A stretch of DNA of 64,000 bases from Linnemannia hyalina (taxonomy: Eukaryota > Mortierellomycota > Mortierellomycetes > Mortierellales > Mortierellaceae). Below are positions 46,560 to 59,274 of the stretch, in pieces. The first letter of the stretch is position 1; every line of letters begins with the position of its first letter. The stretch spans positions 868,001-932,000 of the forward strand of contig JAHRHY010000018.1 in assembly GCA_019671135.1 (NCBI GenBank), in the 5' to 3' direction. The position numbers and the translations under genes are program-made. The notes under the pieces are model-generated. The model was not told the origin of the DNA, did no database searches, and saw nothing but the letters and a program-made list of their open reading frames with translations.

Positions 46560-47373
46560 ATGAGTTTCGGTCGTCCCCCAAGCTTCACCACCTTCTCCGC
46601 ACCTCCTCCCGACCGCGGCAGTTTCCCTCTCGACCACGATGGTACCTGTTCTTTACATCCGACTCTCCTAATCGTCTTTATCATGCACACTTTCAATTGA
46701 CTCTGTCCTCAAACGAAACCATTGATCTTCACTGCTCGAAACGCACAACCCGGCAACCTTACACTAACGGTCCTCAATTGACGTCTATTTCCCTTTCTAT
46801 AGGCGAGTGCACGGTGTTCATGAAGGAGTACCTGAACTGCCTCAAAGAGAACCAGAATAACAATGGCAAATGCCGACACATCTCAAAGCAGTACCTCAGC
46901 TGCCGCATGGATAAGTAAGTTTGTTTGTTTTTCTTTTCCTTGATTGTGTAGATCGCTAACTTGAACTTTATCTCACGCCTTTCTTTGAATTTTGTTGTGT
47001 GGAGGACGGTGTGGATGGAACCGTGGGAGAGGGTGGCATAAACCATGAAAAAGTGGAGAGATAAGGAATAAATGACGTGGAGAATGAGGAAGGGGAGGAG
47101 AGTATATGATTTAAAAGGTGAATGATTGATCCACTTGTAGTATCAATTGAATTCTTTGCTAATATTGCAACGGTTCTCATGCTCACCTATTCTCTTAGGG
47201 GTCTCATGGGAAACGACGACTTCAAGAACTTGGGATTCCACGAGAACGATACTCCCAAGACTGCTGCTGCTTCAGCGACAGCGGCAACGTCCTCGCCTAA
47301 CAACGACGCGTCGACTACGAAAGAATCACCTTCCCAAGGGTCTTCCTCCTCGGCAGGGAAGAGCGTAAGCTAA
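46560..47373 (+). CDS. COX19: Cytochrome c oxidase assembly protein Cox19 (twin CX9C)
   Basis: Three exons (46560-46641, 46803-46914, 47199-47373), about 122 residues. It opens MSFGRPPSFTTFSAPPPDRGSFPLDHDGEC, the conserved Cox19 N terminus. Twin CX9C motifs are exact: CTVFMKEYLNC and CRHISKQYLSC, forming the CHCH helical hairpin oxidised by Mia40 in the intermembrane space. Cox19 works with Cox11 in copper delivery to cytochrome oxidase. After the LMGNDDFKNLGF segment, the last about 45 residues are a Ser/Ala/Thr-rich tail that is longer than usual and of no known role. Confidence 0.94.
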
Positions 47374-50300
47374 TCTTTAAAACAAACAACATAAAAAAGG
47401 GAAACCGTGCAAAAAGCACGATCGGAAAAGAAATAACACACGCATAAACATACAAAAGTCAACAAAACAGAATTACAAATAAAACAAAGAACGGCCTCTA
47501 GCGTATGCGGCTTACAATTGAAAGACAAAAATAGCAACTCTAGGACGTGCATAAAGAGAGTATTAGGCGAGGTGAACTGAGTGAGAGAGGTTTGTGGGAT
47601 GTTATTTGTACAAACATGAACACAGAAGCACAGAACGTGAACACAAATACAACGTGCATGTGGAAAGAAAAAAAAAAAAAAGGCAAAAGGCAAAAATGTC
47701 GAATAGAACAGCAACTTCAAGCCAAGAGTTCAGGGATTAGTGGGTGTAAGGGGGACGGAGTTGTGAGATGGGGCCGATCGCGAGTAGTTGTTTTTTATTC
47801 TGTCGTCTTGATACACAGTGGTCGGTTATGATTCTTGTTTCGTTTTCCTCTCTGCCCTGTTCCTGGATTATTTTGTATGTGTCCCGTTGGTGAAGACGTT
47901 AAAGGGGAGAGAGAGTAAGTCGACAAAGCGCGATTCGAGATGGGTGACAATGAGAGGGGTGGGATAGAGTTCGATTACCATCCCATGGATGGGGATGAGT
48001 GGATGCACACACGCACGGGAAAGCATCAGGTCGGATGGGGCTGAACTGTAGGAAGTGTTCCGACCATCAAGGGCGAAAGTCGATGAACGAATACACAGGC
48101 TTCATCAATTGACATTAGGATGCAGACTACTAAAAAAGAGGTGCAGAAACTGGGGAGGAAAAGGAAGAGAAGGAAGAGGAGAAGGAGAAGGAAAAGGCGA
48201 GAAGGCGATCGATCTAAAAAAAAACACATTGATACGAACAGAGAGAGAGAACAGGGAGCATGCAGTAAATGCTGTTCGCAGTTACACCCTACAAGAAACG
48301 CCACCAACAATATCAATATCAAGTTATTCTAAACGACAATCCGCTATTACCGGCGGTTTGTTCACTCACTTTCCCTTTTTCTGTGGTTTTCTTTTTGGTT
48401 ATCCCTTGTTGTCAACGCTCGCAATGGTGAACAACATGACATGCATAATAAAAGGAGAGGGAGGTGAGAGAGAGGAAAACTCATCTTCATGGTGTCTTGG
48501 CATTGGGTCGAAGAACAAAACCTCCTAGCTTCCTACCACAGAAGAAAGAAGAAACAAATTGGAGTTACCCACGAGATATATGAGCAAAAAAAAGAATGAA
48601 AAGAGATGGCCAAAGGATGAAAAAGGGAGAAGGGAACGCACCAGACCTGGTATTTTGTGGATTTAAGATCGCATTGGCATGCATGAATCACGCTTCTTGT
48701 TTTGTTCATTACATTGCTGTCTTTCATTTTCGCGCATGAACAAAAAAAACAGTAAAAGATGAGGAAAAGTGAGGGTTTGTCACTTCTTGAAAATCAAAAA
48801 GGGTACCCTAGCCCTCCCCTTGTTCATTCGCCTTCCCTCGCCTTCGTCGCGACTTTCAGTTACCCTGACAAGTGAAGAATAAACACCATAACAAACAAAC
48901 ATAAACACCAACGCGATCATTTGCATGAATTCAAATAAACGGGAAAAAAAATGGGATGGAGCGTGGAAATGAGGCAGACAGTTTTCTCGAGGATGGAAGC
49001 GATCGTTTTTTTATGGTTTCTTTGTGCAACTGAGCATTTCAGCAGTGCTGTAAGACGACGAGTAAAGGGACGAAGTAAGAGTAAAAATAAAAGTAGAGGG
49101 GAGCCAGTAAGCAGGGCTTGGATAAGTTCTTGTCATCCAAAGAGTTGAATGGAGGGAGTTACTCACAGCACCAGCGACCCTTCCACTTCTTTATTATCAA
49201 TAGGGTCAGAAACGAACAAGCGCGGTCCGTTGGGCTATTGAACAGAAAGAGAAGAATCTAAAGAAATATGTAAATATGATGGCTAAGCAAAGTTGCATGC
49301 AAGGGCATCGGGAGTATTTCACTTTTTTTTCGAAACATTAAAGGGTCGATACATAAAAGAGTCAAATGGCCACCATCCTTCTCAACCCTTTGGCCCCTCT
49401 GGCTTTCTCCCCCTTCCTCTCCTCGCCGTTTTTATTTGCACTTTGAGCAAAGCCTTGTCACGAGCCTTATAAGTAGACACATCTTTATTTTTTGTCTGTA
49501 CACACAGCAACCTCCCCTCTTCATCTTGAACCCTTCCTTGCTGCCACTCATTACTCGTCCCTTCTACCCTCTTTCAACACTTTACCCGATTCGTCTGCGC
49601 TAAAGTCACTCATTCATATCACACACTTCCACTCGAACTAAAACATCGGTCAACACATTCGTCACTCCCGTAAGCTAAAAGGTAAAAAACACATGCATAC
49701 AGTCAAGAATAGCCATCCGTCAGTTCTTCCACATGAACGAGTGAGAAACACCTTCCTTCTATCCAGCCGTGATTCTTATGGTTCAACATATATAATCGCA
49801 ATTCTTTTTCCCAAGGGCATTTAAGAATCAATACTGTGTCAGTCCTTCCTCGGCTTGTTTTTCTCTGTGACATTTCAAAAATGATCACAGTCCTTAGACC
49901 GCATCTGTCTGTGGAGCGAGGGAAAGAGACACGAGTGGGAGAAAGGAGGAAGGATTCATTTTTCATTCGAGCACAGCAAGTGTTATCGCTTCTCCGATAA
50001 TCGGTTTTCCCAATTTTCCTCTCTCATCGTGCATACTTATTCTTCATCTGTACGCCGCCATTATTTTTTCTTGCACTTATGGCCTCAACTGTAAAGAGAC
50101 AGCATCCGATGCTTCCCATGCCACCATGGCCCTATTTTGTTCTAACCTGTCCCTCTCTCTTCCCGCAATCCTGGCTCAAACAACGCCACTTTTTTTCGCC
50201 ACCGCCCCAACCCTTCGCTTTTTTCCTTCTTGTCCGCTCTTTCTTTTAGATTTTCAATCACCCTCATTGGTTCTGTTTCACCGCCAAAAACAGGAACACG

Positions 50301-50475
50301 AACAAGTCGCGCTCGTTCAGGACACAACACTTCCCTTTCACCTCTCTCTCTCTCTCTTTCTCTCCTCCGCGGAGAAGTGAGTAGCTTACTTAACAACTAC
50401 CAGGACCACCACCATCAGTTCACAAACCCAAGGATAACACAAACCATTTCCAGGGTCTCTCGAAGAAACGCGACA
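47374..50475. other. 3.1-kb region without recognisable gene
   Basis: Contains only short, low-complexity frames (Lys/Arg/Glu-rich on one strand and the complementary Leu/Phe/Ser-rich frames on the other). No splice-consistent chain with family motifs, no tRNA and no transposon domains were found. The largest frame (48055-48528, +) is purine-rich and judged spurious. CT-rich sequence from 49380 onward resembles fungal leader DNA and may be promoter or 5' UTR of the next plus-strand gene. Confidence 0.45.
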
Positions 50476-52073
50476 ATGAAAACCCAGTGTACTTGCCAAG
50501 GGGCGCAGGTAAATGACAAACTTACATTGGAATGAACGTGAAACCCCTTGCATATCACTAGCAGGATTTTCGCCTACAAAGCTCATACCCAGGACATGGA
50601 TATTCAACGACAAGGAAAGGGCTGCAGGCAGGAGATGTTCATCCCTTCCATGCACCTATTACACTCCCTCGAATTTTATGCACACATGCATCCACCCCAC
50701 TCAGCAGAGGACGGGAGACGGATGAGGTTATGCTTAGCCATGCATGGACCTGTCCACCACATCACCAAACTGCCCCACAGCACATGAAGAATCAAGGACG
50801 TAAACCCACATGTTTCTATCAAAGAGGAAGAACGATGCAATTGTCGTTACTCACCTAATTTCCCTTCCCGCCCCAATCCATCTCTCCTTCCTATCCCTCT
50901 CTCCCTCTCCGATCGATCTGCCTAATGGCCCACGCCCTGGTTTTGGAAATGAAACGCTCAGACCCCAGCAGGAGAAGGTGAGAGCGCAGCAGGATTGCTC
51001 AACCTTCAAGACGGACAGACTTTACAGAGTCGTATGTATCGCCCATCCATTCCCATCCCGTACATTCCTTGGAAGACACACAACTCGCCTTCGATATAGG
51101 TGTTCACTTCGCCCTCAACGCCTTCACGTTCACCTTATTGACTATACCCTTTTTCCTTTGTGGCACTAATTTTTTTTTTTTTTTTGGAATAGCAGCTTCA
51201 ACTACCTTACTGACGCCTAGTAGTGGTAAGTCAAACAAACACATCGTCAATATCAATCGAGAAACGGAAATAGGAGTACCGCAAAGGGGTGTCCAAGGAG
51301 GAAAAAAGAGGCGCACAAAAACGGGTCCATGGTTTTTGTTTGTGTGCCTTTGTGTACTTCAAATTTGAACAAGTGGCCATAATGCTCCTTCATTACCGGT
51401 AGTTTAGCAGATCGGGGGTTTCGCGTGTTTTATCTTTTTTTTTACCTTCACTATCCTCTCATGCTACTTACTCCCACACCGCGTTTTTTTTTTCGATAAT
51501 CAACGCGTCTTTCTATTTTCCCTTCCGCAATTTAACTCCGCACAGCTCCTCCCTCGGGAGAACTTCCCCGTTCAACCAGTTTCTTTTCCTTATATAACTA
51601 AAACCCCTCACCTCCTTTCTTTATCTCACCAACTAGCTTCACCACCAGACGCTAACACGCCGTCACGACGATCTCAACCAACGTGCTGCCCAACGTGCTG
51701 CCCAACCTGCGCCGACCCCACAAACCCAGACTACCACAGTCACACCCTAGCCCTCAACCCGGCTCTCTTCCGATTCTTAAACGACGATGCCACCCGCATG
51801 TCGCAAGAAATTGACCAAGCCTGGAGTAACGAGACGAAGCAGGAGAAACGCAAATATGAAGTTCAGGCGCTGCGTGAAAAGGAGGCAAAAGGACTCCCGG
51901 ATTTTCGGTATACGAAATCTTCTTTGACTTTTGCCACGACTGGCAGCGGAGGCGGGAATAGTGGGGATGAGGGCTTGTCGCAAGACCTGGAAAGGGTGTC
52001 ACTGGGTGATGGGACATTGAAGAAGGGACGACCCAAAGACGACGCGCCGCCACCGGGTTCATTAGCGAGATGA
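50476..52073 (+). CDS. Unrecognised small protein with CxC and CCPTC cysteine motifs
   Basis: Proposed four-exon gene: 50476-50508, 50962-51031, 51193-51225, 51637-52073. It gives about 190 residues with every junction in phase. It starts MKTQCTCQGAQ, passes through a Gly/Ser/Thr-rich part and reaches PTCCPTCCPTCADPTNPDYH. It ends with a charged, probably helical region (QEIDQAWSNETKQEKRKYE...GLPDFRYTKSS) and a disordered tail. The cysteine cluster could bind a metal. The last exon is the best supported part, because its amino-acid pattern (FRFLNDDATRMSQEIDQAW) looks like a real helical protein. The first three exons are short and rest mainly on splice signals and phase. The exon-4 acceptor could also be 12 nt later. 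I do not recognise a family and give no function. Confidence 0.5.
51675..51712. repeat. 12-bp in-frame tandem repeat (CCAACGTGCTGC-type)
   Basis: Three imperfect units in exon 4 of the unrecognised gene, producing the repeated CCPT residues. Confidence 0.7.
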
Positions 52074-52263
52074 TTGTCCGAGCTGGACTGCCGAGTTCAT
52101 TCAGCACACACAAAAAAATAATAATAAGTATAGCCAAGGAGGAGGAAGAGGAGAGCGAGCTATTACAGGTGGTCTCGACTCTACTTCCTTTCCTTCTTGG
52201 CAAACCTCCTCAATGCAGATTCTCTAGAGCAGAGTCAAGGTGCATTTGCCCCTTTGCCCATAA

Positions 52264-52303
<40 letters not shown>

Positions 52304-52465
52304 ATACACAGAGCTGAGCTTTAGTGTCCCCATATTTCTAGCTGACTCCCCACAGAGCAATACCTCCAACCTTTGCAGTTGTGCAATAAGATATTACATT
52401 CAGTATTTTTACGAGCAGCGTGTTTTTATTTAGTCATGCCGTTTTTCTTACGCAGGCAGACTTGC
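52074..52465. other. Convergent spacer with CA microsatellite
   Basis: 392 bp between the unrecognised gene and the PCID2-like gene, holding 3' ends and the CA repeat. No gene seen. Confidence 0.45.
52265..52299. repeat. (CA)n dinucleotide microsatellite
   Basis: About 17 uninterrupted CA units followed by CATACACATACACA. Visible directly. Confidence 0.95.
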
Positions 52466-54809
52466 TTACTGCAGCGATTCCAAGCTCGGGAAGGGATCTT
52501 TCTGACTGAGCACGAGGACCTTCTTCTCATGCGAAAGATATCCACGAATGTATCCCTATTCGATTGAAATGGTTGAGTGCCAAAATAACGAATTGGTGAA
52601 TACGACAAGACATGAAGACGTGGTGGTCATCTTTCATAATCAATCGCGAAAAATATTGAATGTCAGATGAAGTGTACCTTATAGATCATGTTGGCAAGCA
52701 TGCATTCGACTTCCTCATCATCCACATTGACACCCACAAAGGCCAACGCCTTCTGGAACTGGTCAATGTTCAACTTGTTCGTCTTGTCCATCAACGTAAA
52801 CCTAAAATCAAAGAGGAGCAGGTTCAAGTCAGACATTGCATTGAATAAGCACTTATTCACAAACAAGGAAAAAACACTCATTAAGACTTACACTTTCTTG
52901 AAGAGGACACGAACAGCAACACCTCGAGACCGCTCGACAGTCAGATAGGTACCCAGTCCAATCAGTCGACTTCCGCCAATCGACAAGGCCTCGTCAAACA
53001 ACTGCACATTTCCACTCTTGATCGCCAATGCCAGGGGTCGGTAGAGCGCCGAAAGTTCTGGAAATTCCTCGAGGAGACGGGTCTGAGGAAGCGATCCATG
53101 CAACAGGCGAGTCGGGATCAAGTAGTGAAGGACCAAGCGTCGGTTGTGGTGAAATTTGGGTGGGATATGATCAAATGCAAACTGCAGATCTGTTTCCGCC
53201 TTCATGTTTTGCATAAAAACCCAAAATATGAGTGGAGATGGAAATGGAAAACAAAAACGCGAGAGAAGAAACAGTTGTCAGCACACATCCGGCGACTAGC
53301 ATAATGCATAATTTTCGTACTCTCCTATTTTCATCTTCGCCCTCTCCCACCCTCACCCGTCGCGTCACTCGTTACTTTTCCACATTTATCCGCATCCCCT
53401 CATAGCCTATCTTGAGGCGAGTACACTTCATTCAATGTCTTTTTGTATTCAAAAGGCTTACCTTTTTAAAGTCATCGTTGAAGAACGAAAGAACTCCTGT
53501 ATAGTAGCGGATCGTGACCTGATGCGCCATTGGGAATTGTTCCAGCTCTGGCAAATCAGCCGCTTTCACGGCACGCAGAATATTCTTGCACAAATTATGC
53601 GACTTCAACTATCATTTGACGTAAGCAACAGGTGTTCCTTGGTTAGCAAACATTGCATAGCAGTATTTTTTTCCCGTCAAGGACCATGTACATTAGTGAC
53701 CTTGATGATTCAAAGTATCCTGTACCTTGAAGTAGGTCCTGAACAAGATTCCGATGACATTGTATGTTCCCCACTTACGGGAAATATGCAGTGGCGCTCT
53801 AACACATGTTGATACCGAGAAGTTGGAAAGAATATGAGTTACCTAGATTGTGTCGTTTGAATGTGTAAAACAGCGTTTTGGTGTGATTTTCTCCGTCTCC
53901 TGACCCGCTATCACAATGCCCCTGTACCTGTCTGTGATGCAAATACTGAATGCCTTGTTGATTACTCTCGCACAGTCCTCCAACTTTGATGGCTTCTCGC
54001 CCCTTCGCTCCAATTGCTTATCAGCCTAAACAATGCATTGACAATGCAACAAAATCGCGTTCACTTGTCAGTCACTTGGTAGTTTCAGTTCTGGTATATA
54101 TGTTTCTATAGTCCATAGTCCATGAAGAGATGCGTTCAACTCTCGGTCAACTTACTTGGACAGCCAGACGTCCAAGATCGGCATTGAGGATGTACAAGAT
54201 CTCCAAAGGCCAGTTGGTCATATTAGGGAATTCACGCAAGAAAATTCTAATAGAAAAAAGGAGACGCGACAAAGGTAAGCACATACACGATAAAGATAAC
54301 TATGAATATCCACGTTGTTGATTCTTTCATTCCTCGCGCCTGCTTGCTCCCGAGACTATTGAAGAAATTCCAGGTGTAAATAAATCGAAACAAAAGAAAA
54401 ATGATGAACGTACGTAACGGCCATGTTTTGGTCTCCATAGGCAGACACAAAGTCGACAGCCTCGACACCCTTGCAAGCCATGATGTGATGGAACACAATC
54501 TCATTCCATGGCGACTGAAGTCTGGCATGGCATGTTTCCTCGATCTCCCTGACCTATATATTAGATCCAAGTAACCATTCCGCATCAATATCTCCGATGT
54601 TGAGGTTTTCTCTGAACAATTCAAAAATCACCATTTATGTTCTCTTCAGTTCCTTGTCTTCCTCTTGACAAAGCCCTTACGTTCTCCTTGGTCTCCATTA
54701 GAAGCTTTTCAGAGTGTTTTGAAAAGACCTGGAGGAAAGCGGCGACCTTTTGGGCATGCTCGTGCTTGATGCCCTGATTCACTTGACCGAGGTACATAGG
54801 AAGAATCAT
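52466..54809 (-). CDS. PCI-domain protein, PCID2/Thp1-like TREX-2 subunit (Csn12-related)
   Basis: Nine exons (54809-54681, 54553-54414, 54246-54156, 54025-53928, 53798-53726, 53608-53462, 53199-52892, 52801-52678, 52555-52466) join perfectly in phase to about 399 residues, the typical size of PCID2. Helical-repeat sequence leads into the PCI domain: NLCKNILRAVKAADLP, then QVTIRYYTGVLSFFNDDFKKAE, LVLHYLIPTRLLHG and a winged-helix part ending MIYKGYIRGYLSHEKKVLVL. The C terminus DPFPSLESLQ is the family's closing motif. Thp1/PCID2 pairs with Sac3/GANP and Sem1 in TREX-2 at nuclear pores for mRNA export; Csn12 is a near paralogue and a possible alternative. The ATG at 54809 gives MILPMYLGQVNQGI; the second Met, four residues on, would also serve. 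Confidence 0.88.
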
Positions 54810-55553
54810 CGTGCAGAAAGTGGAGTGGCTCAAAGTCGGTTTTTGTTGTTGTTTTAGCGGTGTTCCTGTTCGTGGTTGATTGAGGTTGAGTGCTAAGTTG
54901 ATCCTGATGCGACAGTTCTTGTGAGGTGACAGACGTGGAGAAGACAAAAGGTAAAAAGAAAATGAACGATCGCGAATCGCCTTCAAAGAAAGTGTAGCAG
55001 TCACGTGTAGAGAGACATTGGAGCCCTTTTGAATTTTCGGGGCTCGCGTGTAACCGCCGCATAGACCAGGTGTCCTCTCTTGTCGGTCCCCGATGCACCA
55101 TAGCAACACACTGCCTGCCCAATGGCGACTATGTTTTACCCAGACAGGGAGTCGTGAACAGTGGATATCATTCACGCTGTGGTTTCCTTACACCCTTTTG
55201 CTCGCCTAGCTTGCCTGCTTTCTTCTTCGCCATTTTGCTTAGCAAGAGCTGAAGCGCATCGATTGACAGTCACTCCTCTGCAAATGACTTTGCCAAGCCC
55301 ACCTTCAAGCTTTCGCTTCTTTTTCCTTCTCTCCTTGTCCTAACACACCTTGCTCTCATTCTCACACACTCACACTCTTGCGAACCCACTCACAGGTGCT
55401 GCCCTTACTTCCACTCCTAGACACTTAAAACAACCCAACGCACCCCCTTCACTCCTTCTCCTTTTTACCAACTTTTCAACGACTTTATTTTCCCTTCCTT
55501 TCCTTACAACACTCACACACACTCCCAGTTCTTCTCTCCCCAAAAAAGAAATC
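54810..55553. promoter_or_regulatory. Divergent intergenic region, PCID2-like/coiled-coil membrane protein
   Basis: 744 bp. CT- and CAC-rich before the plus-strand ATG. A plus-strand frame open upstream from 55350 in phase with the next gene is leader-like and not used. No gene. Confidence 0.45.
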
Positions 55554-57549
55554 ATGGTGCACCCAGGAATCATCGCAGCCAGCGTCATTGGCGTCGTGGT
55601 CACCGGCGTAGTTATCTATACTATCCTCAAGGACGAGATCAGCGACATGTTCTCCTCCTTTGAGAAACAGAGTCCCGTCGGCGCCGGAGGTGGTGGCAGT
55701 AGCCAGCGGGAGCGAAGAGGCAGCGGGAACCAACAGAAAAACGAAGACGACCACTACCGTGACCAGTCGTCTTCTTCTTCGTCTTCCATGTTCGACCACC
55801 ATTTCACTGATTACGAATTGCGACAACGTCGAACGAGGTCTAATGGCAACAACCATGACGACGATGAGGAAGAGAAGGACTTTGACGTAAGTTTTTGTTG
55901 TTGTTGTTTTCCTTATTTTTCCTTTTCCTTTGACCCTTTTTCTTCCCATTTCTGTTATGCATTCGGGAGGGAAGGAAGGAAGGGGGTAGAGTAAGGGTAG
56001 GCATACACCGAGTTTTATATTTTGGCTATGCACATAAGAGAGAGGTGTGTCGACATTGCATAATACAGAGTGACTAGTGCGACCGGACCTTGTGACACTC
56101 CAATTACGGATTTTGGGGCGCCAAGGCAAGGATGTGAACGAAAGAAAGAATGCTGTACGCAACATCCTGGTAACCCACCACAATCACAATCAGCAGCAAC
56201 AGTATGCACAACAGCAGCGACACCAGGAGGAGAAAGAGGAGCATTGACAGTCATTGGACTTTTTATTTTTCTACTACATGTTTTGTTACTATCCCAACCT
56301 TTTATTCCAATTGTTTGTTTCGTACTTTTTGCTTCCTGTGTTCTTTGACTTTGTCATGTCCATGTCAGAGAGAGTTCCAATACTGCGCATTGGGATTTCT
56401 TTTCGTCTCTTCTTTTTTTGGGGCGCACGAGAGCAGGACAACAATACCAGAGACTCAGAGCGAGAGAGAGAGCAAGAGAGAGCATGCAACAGCAACGGAG
56501 GGAGCAACAAGGGAATAAATAGGCGAAGCTTTGACTCCACTGACTGTGAAACTCAACCTCACAAAATATCGACCCTATTGGTGCGTGTGTCAACTGAGGA
56601 AGAGTGGATATGCGACTTGGCTTGGGCGCTAGAAATTTGTGTGACCCTTTTTCGGACCCTTTTTGAAAGTACAAGCAGGGAAAACTTTTTTTCTCTATGA
56701 CCGTCATGGGTGGAGACAAAAAAGGGGTGCTGCAGTGAGAAAGGAAGTGTTCACCTGGGTAGCTCTATTCAAAACGCACGCACAAACCCTTACCAACTTA
56801 CGGTATGACCCCCCATCCATCACCTCCAACAGCAAGATATGATGACAGAACGATTCCGACGGATTAACGAGACCGAGCGCGAAATTGCAGCCAACGAAGC
56901 CCGACTTGCAGATATGGAACGGTCCATGAAGGTACGCGAGGAGGCCCTGCAGGAGTCGATCCGTCAACGGGAGATTCGTATGGAACAGGCGTTGCGCGAA
57001 GCCGAGGAACAGTTTGCGAGACAGGACCAGGAACGTGCCGCACTCTTGAACCATCATCATCTTCAGCAACAGCAACAAGCTCGGTCTGCAGAGTTGTACC
57101 AGAACCCCTTTGCCTCCAACCATGACCTCCATCAACAGACTACCACACCACCACCTGCCAACAACAACACTGCCGCTACCGTCGCCTCTGCCGCTGCTTT
57201 GCCTATCATCGCCACTGCTGCTGTGACTGCTGCTGCTTCGTCTGAGGTCGATCCCCGCCCCGCCAACGCGATCCTTCGTCACGATCTGAGCAGCAACCAC
57301 CAGTTGAACGTTAACCCTTTCGAGGACCCCTCTAGTCTTCTCGAGAATGCTTCCTCATCATCCCTATCATCATCTCGCCGATCATCCATCCACGGCGCAG
57401 ACGAAGACCTTCACCATATGTCGGATGCCGACGACCGTTCTGACACCATTGGCCGTGATAGCGAGGACGAGGAAGAGTTGGACTGGACCGAGGCTGAGGT
57501 TGGAAGCATTGGATCCCACGATTCTGAAGACTCTTGGGGCCCTCTTTAG
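55554..57549 (+). CDS. Single-pass membrane-anchored coiled-coil protein, function unknown
   Basis: Model: exons 55554-55886, 56131-56169 (39 nt) and 56833-57549, all phase 0, about 362 residues. Residues 5-25 (GIIAASVIGVVVTGVVIYTI) are a membrane anchor right at the N terminus, with few basic residues before it. A Gly/Ser-rich, then acidic, disordered region follows. The last exon opens with a long Glu/Arg/Gln-rich heptad region (RRINETEREIAANEARL through ARQDQERAALL), a clear coiled coil of about 75 residues. An Ala-rich linker, an NPFEDP motif and a very acidic tail ending DSEDSWGPL complete it. NPF-type motifs bind EH domains, so a trafficking role is possible but unproven. The small middle exon is the weakest part; skipping it also keeps the frame. 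I do not recognise a family. Confidence 0.62.
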
Positions 57550-58127
57550 AATCTTTGCAAGTTGTTCCACCAGACTAGAGTACAGTACAGTTGACGAACC
57601 TTTTTTTTTTTATGACATTTCCCCCCTTGCTATTATGATGTGCGTTTTCATTCTCGACAAATAAACATGCAAAAAATTCATGCTCAAAGTGGCCTGCTGT
57701 GTGCTTTTTTTACGAGAACCTTCCCAGGACACAGTTTCTGAGCATGTGGACAAAAAAAATAAGGGTAGATTATTTTTTTTGGATACTTGAACAAGAATAC
57801 CATGCCTTGCAGTCTACGTCTGTTTCTGTTTCTCACGCGTCCATCCATCCCATGACCATAGCAGATAGCAGATACAAGTTCAGGAACAGGAGCAAAAGAC
57901 ATTATTTGACTCAATGGATTGCGGTTGCTTTAATGAGGTCATGCTGCCAAATTGAAAAAGAAAAAAGGTAATGATACAAAATTAGAAGAAAGCGAAAAGA
58001 TATAGAGCATCGGCCGGTGTTGGGCTATAGCTCATCAAATTCGAACAAAAAGAAAAAAGAAGGGGATAAGCAAAGAAAAAAGGAGAAAAGAACGGAGCAA
58101 AAGAGGTCGTCCCCCTTGAGTGTTGAT
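57550..58127. other. Convergent spacer between the coiled-coil gene and eIF1
   Basis: 578 bp with AATAAA-like signals near 57660 and A-rich DNA. No gene seen. Confidence 0.45.
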
Positions 58128-59274
58128 TTAGAAACCGTGGATCTTAATCTGCTTCTTGTCGATACCACCCTCGGTGGTCAAGAGAGTCGAGACTTTAGTA
58201 CGCTGATCGCCTTGGAGCTGAATGACAGATCCCAACTCCTCATCCTCCACAAGGGTTCCGTTGCAAGCGAAGTCCTTCTTGAAGATCTTGAGCATGCGCT
58301 TCTGGTCAAAGTTCTTGGGCAATCCCTGGATGGTGGTCAAGGTCTTGCGTCCGTTACGCTGCTGGATACGAATATCTGTTTTTCGTTACATTGTTGGGGG
58401 ACACGGGAGGGCAAGGAGTGAAAAAAGAGAATGGTGCAAAACGAGAAAGAACAAAAAAGAACAATTTGTTAGTCAGCTTGCTCCTTCGCCAAGATAGTGA
58501 GATAAAATATAGCTCTGCGCCTCGAGTCCCGCTGATATTTTGTTCCATGATTTTCCCTGTGTCTCCTCGGAATTGCCAGGGACAAAGTAAGCCCAGTGCG
58601 TCGAACAACAAAAACCACAAGAAAAAGAAGGAAAACATCAGTGTAACTATGACAAAAGGCGTACACCGAAGTATACTACCGACAGAGCAGGAAACAGAGC
58701 CAAAACGGCCTGTCAAGACCCTGCTACGGGCATAAAGAGTTAACATCACTTGTTTCCTTTCTTGTCTTTGTTCTTCTGATTGTCGCTTGTCGCTTGTTGC
58801 TGATGTTGGTAGGCTGTGTATTTTTCTCTGCTGAGCTGAGTTTTCCAGATGACGCCCTCCTGGACCAGACTGTCGTTTGTTGTTTGTTGTTGCTGTGGAG
58901 GAAAAGAGATGATGACGAAGCAAAGGTGGAAAAGGGCTGCAAAACTAGAGAAAAAAGAGATGATCATCAGAGAGAACAAAAAAAAAAAAAAAAGGACGTA
59001 CGGATATAACCCTGCTGCTCTCCAACAGTGTCGCCTGAGTCGCCAAGATCGGCAAAAGGATCTATTTGTCACATACCAAATGAGTGAGGAAGAATGTCAG
59101 CAAACCTTTTTTTTTTTCAGGGTCAAGAGAGTCCTTTCCACAGCACAAAGACAGACTGATGAGTGCTTCTTTCTGGAAGCTGTTGCGGCTGTTCTGGTGT
59201 GTGCTGCTGTTGGTTAGATTGTTTAGCATGAGTTATTAATTACCGTAGGATTGAAGGTTTTGAATATCGGACAT
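58128..59274 (-). CDS. SUI1: Translation initiation factor eIF1 (Sui1)
   Basis: Three exons (59274-59244, 59061-59002, 58375-58128), about 112 residues. The sequence MSDIQNLQSYGDPFADLGD, then IHIRIQQRNGRKTLTTIQG, KRMLKIFKKDFACNGTLVED and GSVIQLQGDQR, ending IKIHGF, is unmistakable eIF1. eIF1 sits near the P site of the 40S subunit, enforces AUG selection and blocks premature Pi release. The introns are 182 and 626 bp, and the second is long for such a small gene. No deviation from the family core was seen. Confidence 0.96.

Noticed and set aside
48055..48528. 157-residue Lys/Glu/Arg-rich open frame
   Set aside because: Purine-tract translation, no conserved pattern, no supporting splice structure.
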